Origin: Chrysopilus asiliformis
Lineage: Eukaryota; Arthropoda; Insecta; Diptera; Rhagionidae
Assembly: GCA_964034945.1 (NCBI GenBank)
Contig: OZ035962.1
Span: 31,585,943-31,649,942 of the forward strand
Direction of reading: 5' to 3'
DNA: 64,000 nucleotides
In this document: positions 1 through 10,459 of the stretch, piece by piece
Position numbering within the stretch: position 1 is the stretch's first letter
Layout: the number at the start of each line of letters is the position of its first letter
Notes under the pieces: model-generated
Databases searched by the model: none
Told to the model about the DNA's origin: nothing
Seen by the model: only the letters and a program-made list of their open reading frames with translations
Made by a program: the position numbers and the translations under genes

Positions 1-213
1 ACAACATCAGCGTATATTAATAATAAGTTGGTCCATACTCTACATGAATTTTCTCCAATGGTTGGTCCTGGATATAAAATAGTAGAAGTACCACAAAATG
101 TAGTTAAATGTAGAATAAGTTCTATCACAATTAAACTTCTTGATCAAAACGGTGATCTAGTAAATTTCAGAGGAGAAAATATTGTAGTAAGATTACATTT
201 TCAACCAGCCTAG
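1..213 (+). pseudogene. P0: penton-like protein, C-terminal fragment
   Basis: The frame starting at base 1 matches the C-terminal third of the penton-like gene of P7 (54670-54905) almost base for base. It ends with the same stop after HFQPA. A short in-frame loss near base 105 removes a few residues present in P1 and P7 (the YLPV segment). The upstream part lies outside the window. In Polintons this gene encodes a putative single jelly-roll vertex protein; that role is inferred from size and from position upstream of the capsid gene. Confidence 0.7.
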
Positions 214-215
214 CC

Positions 216-330
216 ATGATCATTTACAACCTGAATAAAAGCGGTAGCGAAACAGTTTTATCTACTAGTGATATATCAACTACCAAATCGTTAACATCAG
301 CCCAGAGGAAACAGTTATCAATCTTTGTTA
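216..330 (+). pseudogene. P0: small ORF between penton and capsid genes, truncated
   Basis: This starts at an ATG with MIIYNLNKS, identical to the small ORF of P1 and P7. It loses similarity near base 322, where the sequence leaves Polinton DNA. It marks the right end of this Polinton fragment. See the intact 53-aa version at 32435. Confidence 0.6.
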
Positions 331-403
331 AGACGTACTCTACGCACTAAATTTAACTAGAATCTAAGACGCTCTCTAGTTGCAAAGGAAAAAACGAGAG
401 TAA

Positions 404-869
404 AGGCTGATTTACAATGAAGCAGCAACGCCAACAGCAACAGCAACGTCGACGTAAAGAGCGACGGCAAAAAGAGAAATGCTGTCGAATGAATTACAAT
501 GAAGCAGCAACAGCAACAGCAAAAATTGACGTTCCCGACTTGTTAGAAGTTTTTTGTGGATTAATTTTTCTTTCATGATTACCTAAATTAAATTTTTATT
601 AATTAACAATCTTAAACTTCATTTTAGACACAAAATTCGCCACCAAATTCGTTCCTAAAATGTCAACCACATGTATACATAACCAACAAAAACCAGCTAT
701 CAACGTTGCTGCTTAGCGTTGCTGCTCAAATTTAGGATTAGAAATGAATCGGCAGCAAAATATCTCTCTGAAAATCCGACGTCAAAGAGTTGATTCTCGA
801 CCAATCAAAACACTTTCTCTTTGACGTTGCTGTTGCTGTTGGCGTTGCTGCTTCATTGTAAATCAGCTT
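404..869. mobile_element. PIF-Harbinger-type MITE, 466 bp, TAA target duplication
   Basis: The ends are inverted repeats of about 50 bp: the left begins AGGCTGATTTACAATGAAGC, and the right end reads as its complement with few changes (ending ATTGTAAATCAGCTT). Direct TAA triplets flank it at 401-403 and 870-872, as expected for PIF-Harbinger. It has no coding capacity. The terminal sequences match those of the MADF-bearing element at 19082, so that element or a relative is the likely source of transposase. Confidence 0.8.
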
Positions 870-1135
870 TAAATGTAAAAACAAAATGTAGTAGATGATT
901 GAAGAGAATTTAGTATTAAAAAGTTATTCATACAGTCCACACGCAGTTTTTCTTTGTGCTTTAACATTTGGTCCATCGGAACCGGATACTTGGACTTTCA
1001 AGGTCAAAGGACATGGACATATAGAGTTTTGGTGTATCAAAACTATAAAAGCAGTCAAGCTCAAAACATTGGGAAAAATTACCACGTTGGAAAAATCTAC
1101 AAAAGCGGAAGCGGCTGTACTTCACCATATCGTTT

Positions 1136-1398
1136 CGTCTCTTGCATATAGGTACATCCGTCACTTTCTTGCCGCATCGTGTTTGAGTTCCAGCTGAAAT
1201 CAAGGGCAGTACACAATTCATCTCGCTTCGTCGTCTAATCTCATCGATTCATCTTCTCGTCTCTTGCACTTTCTTGCCGCATCGTATTTGAGTTCCAGCT
1301 GAAATCAAGTGCAGTACACACTTCATCTCGCTTCGTCGTCTGATCTCATCGATTCATCTTCTCGTCTCTTGCACTTTCTGCCGCATCGTGTTTGAGTT
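1136..1398. repeat. Tandem repeat, about 2.5 copies of a 105-bp unit
   Basis: The phrase CGTCTCTTGCA begins units at 1136, 1258 and 1363. Each is followed by TTCTTGCCGCATCGT-type and GCAGTACACA-type segments. The first unit carries about 17 extra bases. The ORFs predicted over this stretch look like products of the repeat; I do not call a gene between 895 and 1400. Confidence 0.7.
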
Positions 1399-1434
1399 CT
1401 AAGTCGTCTCGTATTATACAGAAACGTGCTTTAA

Positions 1435-2025
1435 CATTGCCTCCTATAAACACAAGGCCTCAATATCTCAAAGAGCTTTATCATGACGTCACATCAGTGG
1501 TAAAGCTCTTTTCGATGTTGCTATGCAATTCAAATGGAGACAAACGAAAATTCGACTTTATCGGCTTATATCTCGGAAACTGTTCCTTTGCCGGAAAAAC
1601 TGTTTTCACTTTCCTATAGAATATTCGATATTCTTGCTTTCAGTCATATGCCTTAGTTACCAAAGGCGAACAGAAAAAAAGTTATCGAACAAAATCTTAA
1701 CAAAAGTGTGATTTTTCGTTTTCTCTTCACGTCGCTCTCCACTCCTACTCTCCATCTAAAATCATATAGATTTGGGTTTTCGCAAATAATTTAATTGATA
1801 CATATTCGACATGATTGGGACATGAACCAAACGACAGATAATTACATTGAGTATAATAGTGCGTAAGTCAATTTGTTGTCGCATTAATAGTTTCCGAGAT
1901 ATAAGCCGATAAAGACGAATTTTCGTTTGTCTCCATCTGAATTGTATAGGAACATCGAAAAGAGCTTTACCACTGATGTGACGTCATTTTTAGATCTTGA
2001 GGCCTTGTGTTTATAGGAGGCAATG
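1435..2025. mobile_element. Fold-back MITE with long inverted repeats, 591 bp
   Basis: Bases 1435-1590 and 1880-2025 are inverted repeats of about 145 bp. The left starts CATTGCCTCCTATAAACACA and the right end is its complement. The direct repeat GCTTTAA lies on both sides (1428-1434 and 2026-2032), a 7-bp target duplication (8 if aligned more loosely). There is no transposase ORF. The superfamily is uncertain; hAT-like or Mutator-like would fit the duplication length. Confidence 0.75.
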
Positions 2026-2547
2026 GCTTTAACCTTGTTTCTCTATCACGTCGTGTTAGTGTGAGACGAATATACAGCCTGACAAAACTAACACAACGAT
2101 TTTGAAATCAACAATTGCGTTACAACATTACACGCAGTAGTTAATATTTGGATGTTTCCTGTTCGTGAGATCATCATTCGCAATTGGTTCAAACAGCAAT
2201 TTAAAAACAACGAATTATCGCAAACAGCCGAATTTTGGGCAACAATTGAGTGAATTTCTATCTACAGCCTCTATAACTTGAATTCAATTTCAACTGAACA
2301 TTTGGAAGTGTCTATCGCAACATAGATATGTGAGTGCAACCAGTGTGGCTCACATCAGAAAATACATAGCAGCGGTTCTCAACATTCGGATCAATATAAC
2401 TAGCAATATTGAAAATCAGTTAATGTAAGGTTAGGTTTAAGAAGTATTGATTTAGAATTGTAGTAACAAGATTTAATTTCGAATTTTTGTACAAAAGAAG
2501 AGTCCTATCTCAATTTTCAAGTTAAAAGACAAACAGTTTATATCAAT
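2026..2547 (+). other. Non-coding stretch before a BEL/Pao gag fragment
   Basis: AT-rich DNA with no convincing ORF, repeat or RNA. By position it could hold the LTR and leader of the BEL/Pao element whose gag follows, but I could not find a matching second LTR or a clear primer-binding site. Confidence 0.3.
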
Positions 2548-2935
2548 ATGGTTGGGAAGGCACGAAAGAGTGATGACGTTGTTGCAGGTAATATTAAAGT
2601 TCAGAAAACGGCCTTTTTAAAGAAAGTATCGGCTTTAAAAATTAAATTTGGTCATGTCAAGGCATTTCTTACACAGTACGAATTAAATCCTACCGCTACT
2701 TCTATTGAATTTGACCTTCGACTGTCGGACACTGAATCATTAAAATCGAGATTCAATGAAATCATTGATGAGTCCATGCAATTTGAGTCTGAGGTTGACT
2801 TCAATGCGGAAAATGCAAAGTTTTTTGAAGCATTTTCTTCAGAATTGTGCTCTTTGCACGCAAAGATTAAGGGTATTTTTTCTTCATTGAACCCTACCCC
2901 GAAGCCTGAGTTTAATGTGTCTGGCACCACTGCTG
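2548..2935 (+). pseudogene. BEL/Pao-type gag, N-terminal fragment
   Basis: About 130 residues starting MVGKARKSDD read as a mostly helical, charged protein with spaced F/L/E positions (IEFDLRLSDTESLKSRFNEI). This is like the region at the start of BEL/Pao Gag polyproteins that precedes the DUF1759 domain. Similarity stops near base 2935, where the sequence becomes a G-rich low-complexity tract and the frame is no longer meaningful. Neither protease nor RT follows. Family assignment is by pattern recall and moderately sure. Confidence 0.5.
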
Positions 2936-2959
2936 CTTGTAGGTGTGTGTTTGTACCGG

Positions 2960-3003
2960 GGGCTGCAACGGCGGCGGGCGGGCGGGCGGGGGGGGGGGGG
3001 GGG
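2960..3003 (+). repeat. GGC/GGGC low-complexity tract with G run
   Basis: A GGCGGGCGGGCG run leads into about 15 consecutive G. It stands out in a region that is otherwise about two-thirds AT, and could form a G-quadruplex on the plus strand. It sits at the junction between the gag fragment and Polinton P1. Confidence 0.7.
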
Positions 3004-3164
3004 CACGCGGTGATAAGGCGATGTATGCTAATATGTTGTGAAATGATTTTTGCACGGTTGAATTGTATGTTGTGGATATCGATATAACTATGGATTATCG
3101 AAGAAACCAACGTAGTTCTATATTGATAGCTGAACTGTTTAGATCTCGAGTTAGATATTGAAAA

Positions 3165-3788
3165 ATGAAATATTTTTTATTTTTATTTGTGTATCCATGC
3201 TTGTTTAATGGTCAAGCCATACCGTTTAATGGGAGTGGTGGTGGTGGTCCGGCAGTAAATCTTGGAAATAATAATGAAGAGCGTTTGATCTTTAACATTC
3301 TTTTACCGAATAACGACATAGTGGAGATTGGGTTATCACTTAAATTAATAACATTTACCAATCTGCAAAACAATCAGAGTGAGAGCCATAAGAAGGATGA
3401 GAGTGTTACAGCAGACAGTCTATTATCAGTTTCTGAGGATCGAAAGTATGTTAGCCCTGAAGAAGCCATAGAGGGATTTAGGAAAGAGTTGATACGGAAA
3501 GAAAGCGAAATTTCGGGAATCATTGAGAGTAAAAATGTATTTTATCTACATTTTAAATTGGAATTTGATGACGATAAGGAGTTAACGATACGGTGTACAT
3601 ATGATAGTAACTACACAAAGCAGAGTTTGAATATTTCATGTTATGAGTACCGTGAATATGAGAAAGAAAGATTTTTGGCGAATGGAGAAATTGAAATCGT
3701 AAATTATCAAGATACTAGCTATAAATCTGATGTCGAATTGGTAGATTTGAGATCAATGAAGCAAACCTATAATGTGAGTATTACTTAA
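3165..3788 (+). CDS. P1: secreted conserved Polinton protein, function unknown
   Basis: 207 residues. The N-terminus MKYFLFLFVYPCLFNGQA is a clear signal peptide. The rest is polar, with four or more N-x-S/T sites, and contains the conserved block EEAIEGFRKELIRKESEISG (about residues 104-123) and a YEYREYEKE-like segment near the C-terminus. It is a clear paralogue of the minus-strand protein at 29818 in P2b. The reading frame is intact. A Polinton product with a signal peptide is unexpected for an internal virion protein and could be a secreted or membrane-linked factor; I do not recognise the family. Confidence 0.65.
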   Translation: MKYFLFLFVYPCLFNGQAIPFNGSGGGGPAVNLGNNNEERLIFNILLPNNDIVEIGLSLKLITFTNLQNNQSESHKKDESVTADSLLSVSEDRKYVSPEEAIEGFRKELIRKESEISGIIESKNVFYLHFKLEFDDDKELTIRCTYDSNYTKQSLNISCYEYREYEKERFLANGEIEIVNYQDTSYKSDVELVDLRSMKQTYNVSIT

Positions 3789-3833
3789 GTTAATGATTGT
3801 AATTGAAAAATAAAAAAAATACAATTTTGGTTT

Positions 3834-4745
3834 TTAAATAATTTCGTTTTTATTAATCCATGAATTATGCTGAGGTGAAAAGCCTAGCCATTTTACATAA
3901 ACTTGATCACCTCGTTTTTTCAGAATTTTTTCAACTAAATATACATCGGGATGTTGAACTTTTGCTATTTCAAATTCATAAAATCCGCCCTCAATCGGTT
4001 GCTGCTGGTAATCTTTTAGGAGATATGTAACGGGGTTTGTATTTTGAATTCTTCTAATTTGGAAAATCTCTGTTGTCCAGTTTGGTGTGTAGCCCTTTTC
4101 AAACACGTGTTTATATTTGCTTACGCGAACCATGTCTCCAACTTTATACTTATTACGATCAAATAGTTTGAGGTGATTATAAACTGAGGAAAGTATACGT
4201 TTTTCGTTTGTTTTGCCAACATCAGTGGGTGCCATTTTTATTGTGCGATGTTTTGTATGATTGTATTGATCAATTAATTGATTTGTTAATTTAATCCATT
4301 TGTAGTTTCCATTCATAGTGACTAATTTATCATCTTTTAAAACTTTAGATGCTAGTAATATATGATTTAGTTCTTCACAGCTCTCTAATGAATTTTCTCG
4401 TTCTCTCCACTCTTCTTCGTCAGCAAAAACACACCCGGGGTAAAAACGATTAGTCGCTTTAAATTTCTCAGCTGTTGCGTCAGCTTTACCCACCAAACTC
4501 ACCTCTCCTTCTTCAACCTGTATTTTTACATGTTGCCAGGGGGAAAATGCGAACACTTCACTCTTAAAAACGTCATGGCCTCTCAAATAGGTTGCCAACA
4601 GGCATCTGATACCATCCTCGGGTGTAACATATATTTTTACTGATCGACGCTGATTGTGGTGAGGTTGTAGTTTAAAACTTAATCATCCACCCTGACAAGT
4701 ACAATATTTTGTATCTTCAGTTAAGTATTCACACCAAAACTGCAT
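3834..4745 (-). pseudogene. P1: fusion of unknown 261-aa protein N-terminus with integrase C-terminus
   Basis: Read on the minus strand, the first part (ATG at 4745) matches the N-terminal half of the P2b protein at 30705 (CEYLTEDTKYCTCQ, then FSPWQH and FYPGCVFADE). A stop and frameshift lie near 4672. After about residue 90 of the open part, the frame continues as the distal half of a Polinton integrase: WIKLTNQLIDQYNHTKHRTI, then KYKVGDMVRVSKYK and a C-terminal chromodomain (YLVEKILKKRGDQVYVKWLG). The integrase DDE core is missing. The simplest reading is a deletion that joined two neighbouring minus-strand genes in frame. Confidence 0.7.
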
Positions 4746-4973
4746 GTTTGATTGTCTTGCAATAAATGATGAATATTTATGACTACAGATAAGTTAATTA
4801 TAAAAAAGCGTAGTCTTTGGGTCACGAACCTATACACTATTATTCAAGAGTTTATAAATCTAAGCGTTATACCCATAGACTAAATATGCTTTTAAATATA
4901 TAATCCAAAACCAGTATTACATCAACTGTTATGGCGTTCACACTAACGTTAGTCGGAAATAGCTCTATTCTTA

Positions 4974-6950
4974 AGCCTATAGTACACGGCATGTAAAAAG
5001 CACATATAAATGTGGCTCTGACGTCATTTTGACGTCATCATGTGGTCCCAATGGCCACATGCCGTGTACTAGCTCTCTTTGTGACACACACATATGGTAC
5101 ACATACGAATGTGTACTATATGTGGCACTCGTGACACATAAGGATATGCGGCTTTTTCGAATGTCGTGTACTACCTTAGCACATGCAGTTTGTGACTATA
5201 TGTGACATATTGTCCAGTGGTTACATATAAATGTGGCAGTCACAATATATGTGTCTGCACGAAAACTTGACACAGCATATGGATCGCATGTAGCCCTTAT
5301 ATGTAACTTTTGAATGACATTTCAGGCTGACATATTTAGTGGTTTTAACTAATTTTTTTAATAAATAGTATTTTAGGGGTTTGTTCATCCTGCTTTTAGA
5401 AGGAAATTTTTTCTATGGTTGGCAACCCTGATTTCAGCATTCAGTTTTTGTGTTTTGTTGTTTTAGCAGCACGTTGTTTTGGTATTATTTTTGGTTTTTT
5501 TTTATTTTAATTTTCAATTTTAATTGATTTCGGCTATTTTCGTTCGTTTTTCTTTAATTTTATTTTCTTTTTACTTTCTTCTACGGAGTATAATAAAGTA
5601 TTGTATTCATGAAAAATTTCGACCTCTTAATTTTGCCTAAAAAACATTTCCCGATCACTCCTGAGTCGATTGGAGTCATATTTAAAAAATGTCTTTCTGT
5701 CTGTCAGTCTGTGTACAAGATTTCTCAAAAACTAATAGAGCTAGCGCCATGAAATTTTATAGGCATGTTGGGTCCTGAAATGGGACGATCCTATCAACTT
5801 TTGGTGGAAATCCGTTAACCGGAATTATCCAAAATGGCGGGTTTTCAAAAATCGCAATTTCGTTTTTCTCGATTTACTCCCAAACTACGCGTTTTTTAGT
5901 GGCCTTAAGTATGACAAAACTTGGAGAAAATAAAATTTCCCACACTTTTGTCTTTAGCTATAACTCGATATCTCAACCTGTTATCGAGATAAACCGTTAT
6001 TTCCAAAAAAAAACAGTTTTTTTGCGATTATCTCGAAAACTAACGGGTTTTTGCTGACTGAATGTATGAAGTGAATTAATGAAAATGTCATTCTGCACAA
6101 TTTTGTCTTTTACCGTTATCCGTTATCTTTTACCATTATTGAGATATTTTCATTAATATGTAAAAAATCATATGTTTGCGAATAATTTGCAAACTAACGG
6201 TTTTTCGACAAATCAGTTAAAAGAATAATTAAAGATGTTAACATTTTCTACATTTTTGCCATTTACCGTAAATTGATATCTTTTACCGTTCTCAAGTTAT
6301 CTCAAATTTTGTACGTTTTTGATATTTTTGAATAAACCAAGAATTTATTGGGAGGTCGTCTTAGGTTGACAACGCGACATTGCTCTAGCGTAAATTGCGC
6401 AGGGTCGTAGATTTTGTAGAAGAAAGTTTTGTGTTGACCACAACTGATATTTTCCCTTTGTTTTGCTGTGTGTGTTTTTCAGAATAAAGAAATATGAATG
6501 CAAATTTGGATTTCGAGGCGCTCGAACAATCAGTTCACGATGACGGTGATGGTTCCACTGACACTGAATTTGTTGTTCCCTCGCAAGCGACATGAATCGT
6601 CTACATACGAATGGTTGCATGTCGCACATCGTGTACTAGAAAACCACATATATATGTGAAATTGTGATGCGCACATGCGATATGCGCATGCTGCGTTGGA
6701 TACCGTGTACTAGCGATATATATGCAACCATTCATATGTGCACTCAAATGTAACCACAGCATATGCGACCACATTGGTTACATATGGACATATGGATTTT
6801 GGGACAAAAGACACATGCCGTGTACTAGCACATTTTTCCCGTATGCAACCACTGTGTCACATACGAAATGTGTACCCAATATGCGACACCTTCTAGTGAC
6901 GTCAGAGCCACATTTATATGTGGCTTTTTACATGCCGTGTACTATAGGCT
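4974..6950. mobile_element. Non-autonomous Harbinger-like element, 1977 bp, TTA target duplication
   Basis: The left end AGCCTATAGTACACGGCATG and the right end (complement, finishing GCCGTGTACTATAGGCT) are inverted repeats of about 60 bp, flanked by TTA at 4971-4973 and 6951-6953. The empty site is visible in P7 near 54244. Subterminal CGTGTACTA motifs recur in both orientations (for example near 5066, 5166, 6632, 6709 and 6826). No transposase is present; ORFs at 6345-7114 are products of the repeats. Confidence 0.85.
5578..5945 (+). repeat. Interspersed repeat, copy 1 (second copy at 36188)
   Basis: From CTTCTACGGAGTATAATAAA through the ATGACAAAACTT block, this stretch is nearly identical to 36188-36664. 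In this copy the TCTGTCTGTCAGTCTGTG segment is short; in the other it is expanded. It lies inside the Harbinger-like element, so it is either nested in it or part of its body. Confidence 0.75.
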
Positions 6951-7606
6951 TTACAGCAGACTATTTTCCAACAATAGATTTACCCATTCCATATATATGT
7001 GGATTGCTAGATCTACAAACTTATAATTCTACCCCAAATATTGATTCTACCAACAACAAACTTCATCTACATAAGCAAATAATAGAAATACCGGAAGGAT
7101 CATATGAAATTTAGGATATAAACCGATACATAGAAAAAGAATTAAAGACTGGAACACATTGTTTACTTAATGCTAATAACAACACATTAAAAAGTACAAT
7201 CAAATCGAACCAGCGAATTAACTTTGATCAAGATCATTCTATTGGATCTTTATTGGGATTTAGTAGAAAGAAAGCAAATGGAGAATCGAATATTCTCGAG
7301 CCTAATAAATTATATGAATCAGATTTACCAGTAAATGTAATAAAGGTAAATATTATAAGAATAGAATGTGATTTAACAACATCAGCGTATATTAATAATA
7401 AGTTGGTCCATACTCTACATGAATTTTCTCCAATGGTTGGTCCTGGATATAAAATAGTGAAAGTATCACAAAATGTAGTTTATTTACCCGTAACAGTTAA
7501 CCGAATAAGTTCTATCACAATTAAACTTCTTGATCAAAACGGTGATCTAGTAAATTTCAGAGGAGAAAAATATTGTAGTAAGATTACATTTTCAACCAGC
7601 CTAGCC

Positions 7607-7774
7607 ATGATCATTTACAACCTGAATAAAAGCAGTAGCGAAACAGTTTTATCTACTAGTGATATATCAACTACCAACTCGTTAACATCAGCCCAGAGGA
7701 AACAGTTATCAATCTTCAATAAACAATTTCTCGAGTGTGTACTTTACGAAAATGACAGATATATTGAATATTGA
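7607..7774 (+). CDS. P1: small ORF between penton and capsid genes, altered C-terminus
   Basis: Starts MIIYNLNKSSSETVLSTSD and keeps the RKQLSIFNKQFLE core shared with P2b (32435) and P7 (54908). Compared with them, a small deletion near 7736 shifts the last codons, so it no longer stops in the ATGA overlap and runs on into the capsid gene in another frame. No domain is recognised. Confidence 0.55.
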   Translation: MIIYNLNKSSSETVLSTSDISTTNSLTSAQRKQLSIFNKQFLECVLYENDRYIEY

Positions 7775-8999
7775 ACAACCAATTCAATTTGATGATCGCA
7801 TAACTAAAATAGAAGAGCGAAAAATTTTACCATATAACACTTTAACATATAATTCTGGTGACGAAATAAGATTTCAAATAAATCATCAGGAGCATTGTAA
7901 AGATTTGAGTGAGAGTTCCCTATACATAGAAGGAAAATTATTAAAAGCAGATAGGACTGCAGCCGATATTGCTAAAGCACAATTTGCTAACAATGCTGGG
8001 ACATTTTTATTTGATGAAATTCGCTATAATGTATGTACTAAGGAAATTGATCGAACAAGAAATGTCGGTATCACTTCTACATTAAAAATACTTTTGACAA
8101 GGGGAAGTGATGAAGTATCAGGTCTTTCTCATAGTGGATGGTGGCAAAAAACAACAGACTCAACAACCATATCCCCACATTTTAATTTCATTATAAAGTT
8201 GGGTAGTATTTTGGGTGTGGCAGATGATCATAAACGAATTATCCCGAATGTTCAACATGAACTGAATCTTGTACGTTCTAAGAACGATGATAATATTTGG
8301 ATTAGTGCTACAGAGAGTGGCTGTATAATTTCCATTGTAAAAATTGAATGGAGGGTTCCATTCGTATTTTTAAATGATGTGGAGAAATTAAAACTTTACA
8401 AAACGATAAATACAGGGAAACCTATACAGTTAGCGTTCAGAGCATGGGATTTAAAATTTAAATTGATTAAAATTTATTATTCATTTAATGAATATCCAGT
8501 ATTATCAACTACCAAAAATCATCAATGGACTGTAAAAACAACTACGCAGCTTTAAAAACCTAGATATGTTTTCTTTGTGATGCAGACGAAGCGATATAAT
8601 GTAAAAACAGCCGATATCAGTCGGTTCGATCACAATAATTTAGAAGAATTTACCGTTTATTTGAATGATGAAAAATTTCCCAACTTTGATTTAAATTTGA
8701 ATTTTAATAACAATCAGTATGCAATTCTATACGAGCAGTTTTTAAAATTTCAAAAGTCGTATACATTTTCTAATGAATCTCAACCTCAATTGAATGTACG
8801 CGATTTCAAGGAGTCTCCGTTTGTAATAATTGATTGTTCACGTCAAAGCGAAGTCATAAAGTCCGGATCTGTTGATATTCGACTAGAGTTCAAGACCAAA
8901 TCAAATATTCCGGACAGGACAACTGCGTATTGTGTAATTGTACATGATCGGATCGTCGACTATTATCCGATAGAGAATAGGATTGAAACTCATATATAA
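7752..8999 (+). pseudogene. P1: major-capsid-like protein, one in-frame stop
   Basis: The ATG at 7752 gives MTDILNIEQPIQFDDRITKI. The frame is open except for a TAA at 8553-8555, where P7 has GAA, and ends with YYPIENRIETHI. It is collinear with the 399-aa intact ORF of P2b (32593). Blocks LFDEIRYN, KEIDRTRNVGITSTLKI, QHELNLVRSKND and HQWTVKTTTQL are shared. Size, the beta-rich pattern and the penton-small ORF-capsid order suggest the double jelly-roll shell protein of Polintons. That is inference; a structure prediction would settle it. An 11-codon insertion at 8454-8486 is absent from P2b. Confidence 0.65.
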
Positions 9000-9058
9000 C
9001 AGATATGTTTTCTTGGATTCTATCAGTTTTCATCATAATTTTGAGTTGTGAGGTAGTC

Positions 9059-9580
9059 ATGGTATTATTTATCGATATTCAAGGATTTCGGGGGTTTTCT
9101 AATGAATTCATCCCTAAAGAAGTGGCGATTTTATACGATAAAACTGATGAATACCAGCATTTCTTAATAAAACCACCTTTTCATAAGGGAAGTTTAACAC
9201 CGAAACTCCAGAGACAGACTAATTGGTTAACTGATCGATATCATGAATTGTGTTGGGAAGATGGAACCGTATCATTGGAAAGTTTAAAAAAAATTTTGTT
9301 TATGAACCTTATCGGTAAAATAATTCTTGTGAAAGGTTTAGAAAAGAAAATATATTTAGAGCAACTATTGAAAGTAGAAACTGAAAATCCGTTTATCGCT
9401 GTTAAGAACTTGGATGATTATAGATGTCCAAATTTAAAAGATTTAACAAAGACTTGTGAATTTGTAAAATGTAAGCTTGTTAAATGTCATCATCACAATC
9501 AAAATTGTGCCCTGGAAAACACATTTAAATTAAGATTCTTTGTATTTCATATGATAAATTATAAAACTGTATGTGTGTGA
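9059..9580 (+). CDS. P1: exonuclease-like conserved Polinton protein
   Basis: 173 residues from the ATG at 9059. I prefer this over 9005 because the upstream codons are not conserved in P2b and the 9005 ATG is lost in P4. The start VLFIDIQGFRGFSNEFIPKE places acidic residues as in Exo I of RNase H-fold nucleases; later blocks are LVKGLEKK, NPFIAVKNLDD and C-x-H-H-x-x-x-x-C-ALEN. The last resembles the histidine box of DEDDh exonucleases, but with N where D is expected. Four paralogues lie in the window (34038, 44178, 54077, 56368). Nuclease activity is a hypothesis. Confidence 0.55.
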   Translation: MVLFIDIQGFRGFSNEFIPKEVAILYDKTDEYQHFLIKPPFHKGSLTPKLQRQTNWLTDRYHELCWEDGTVSLESLKKILFMNLIGKIILVKGLEKKIYLEQLLKVETENPFIAVKNLDDYRCPNLKDLTKTCEFVKCKLVKCHHHNQNCALENTFKLRFFVFHMINYKTVCV

Positions 9581-9743
9581 ATAAAAATATATATTATATA
9601 TCAAATCATTTTTTATTTCTCCAATCTATCGTTTCAATATTTAGAAATCATGTTCAATCATGTTCAACCATGAATCACCAGATCAGACTTGAAGGTATTT
9701 TACTGTTTCAGTTTTCCGATGAATTTTGATTGAATTAGACGCA

Positions 9744-9917
9744 ATGAGTGACAAAAAGCTTCTCTTGAGAGAAGATAAGAATATTAGTAAATATAAAGAG
9801 TTTAAAAGTACAGTAAAATTAAATCCTTTTAGTAGAAAAGAAGATTATAATAGTTTTACTTCAAAAAAGAATTCAAATATTAGTTATAAAAAATTGAAAG
9901 AAAATAATTCAAAATGA
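9744..9917 (+). CDS. P1: small basic conserved Polinton protein
   Basis: 57 residues from MSDKKLLLRE, very rich in lysine and serine, ending YKKLKENNSK. Close copies follow the exonuclease-like gene in P4 (44868) and P7 (57043, frameshifted), so the order exonuclease-basic protein is a fixed module. There is no membrane segment or recognised domain. A nucleic-acid-binding core or packaging protein would fit its charge; that is a guess. Confidence 0.5.
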   Translation: MSDKKLLLREDKNISKYKEFKSTVKLNPFSRKEDYNSFTSKKNSNISYKKLKENNSK

Positions 9918-10459
9918 AAAAATTAATAAGTCGATAACAAAATGTCAGCGGGAGATTGCATGTGTTGGTGGTGTATGAAAATGGTTTTATTTGTGTTGCT
10001 AGGTTTTATTTGTGTTGTGTTTTGTTGGTAATTTCCGCATAGGACAGAAAGAAAAGCGCGTTCACGAGTATATCGGTTATGTTTACTCCAACGTAGGTAC
10101 ACGGAAAAATCCCTAGGTTTCCTAACTATAGTTTAACTATGGTATTTATGGGACGATAGGTCAACATTACTTTATGCAACAATACGATTACGTGATGCCG
10201 CACTATTCTGGCTACAAACTCGGGAAGGGGTGTTTATCGATTGGGAAACGTTTAAAAACGACTTGATTATCCGGGACAACAATAATATCTATTACTGCAG
10301 ATACTTGAGACTCCAGTCATGATAGGCCAAACCTTCACGAATCATCCAGGGGTTCAGATAATTAAACGATGGGGTGAAATACAAATTTTAAAAGACCCTA
10401 TCCCTTATAGTTTAAACTCTGCGGCTATCACTCCGCCAAGCACCTTGCGATCTTAGCAG

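Larger units (their letters stand above)
4931..7604 (+). pseudogene. P1: penton-like protein, split by a Harbinger insertion
   Basis: The ATG at 4931 opens MAFTLTLVGNSSI. The frame is then interrupted by the element at 4974-6950 and resumes at 6954 (ADYFPTIDLPIPYI). A TAG replaces a sense codon at about 7112, and an extra A near 7566 shifts the end into the next ORF. The intact cousin is the 219-aa ORF at 31766. Conserved stretches are IEIPEGSYEI, GSLLGFSRKK and SAYINNKL. Penton identity is inferred from size and from position just upstream of the capsid-like gene. Confidence 0.7.

Noticed and set aside
895..1221. ORFs of 86-100 aa on both strands
   Set aside because: They cover the 105-bp tandem repeat and have no family or start context.
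6345..7114. ORFs of 94 and 130 aa
   Set aside because: They run across the end of the Harbinger-like element into the penton gene; products of the insertion.
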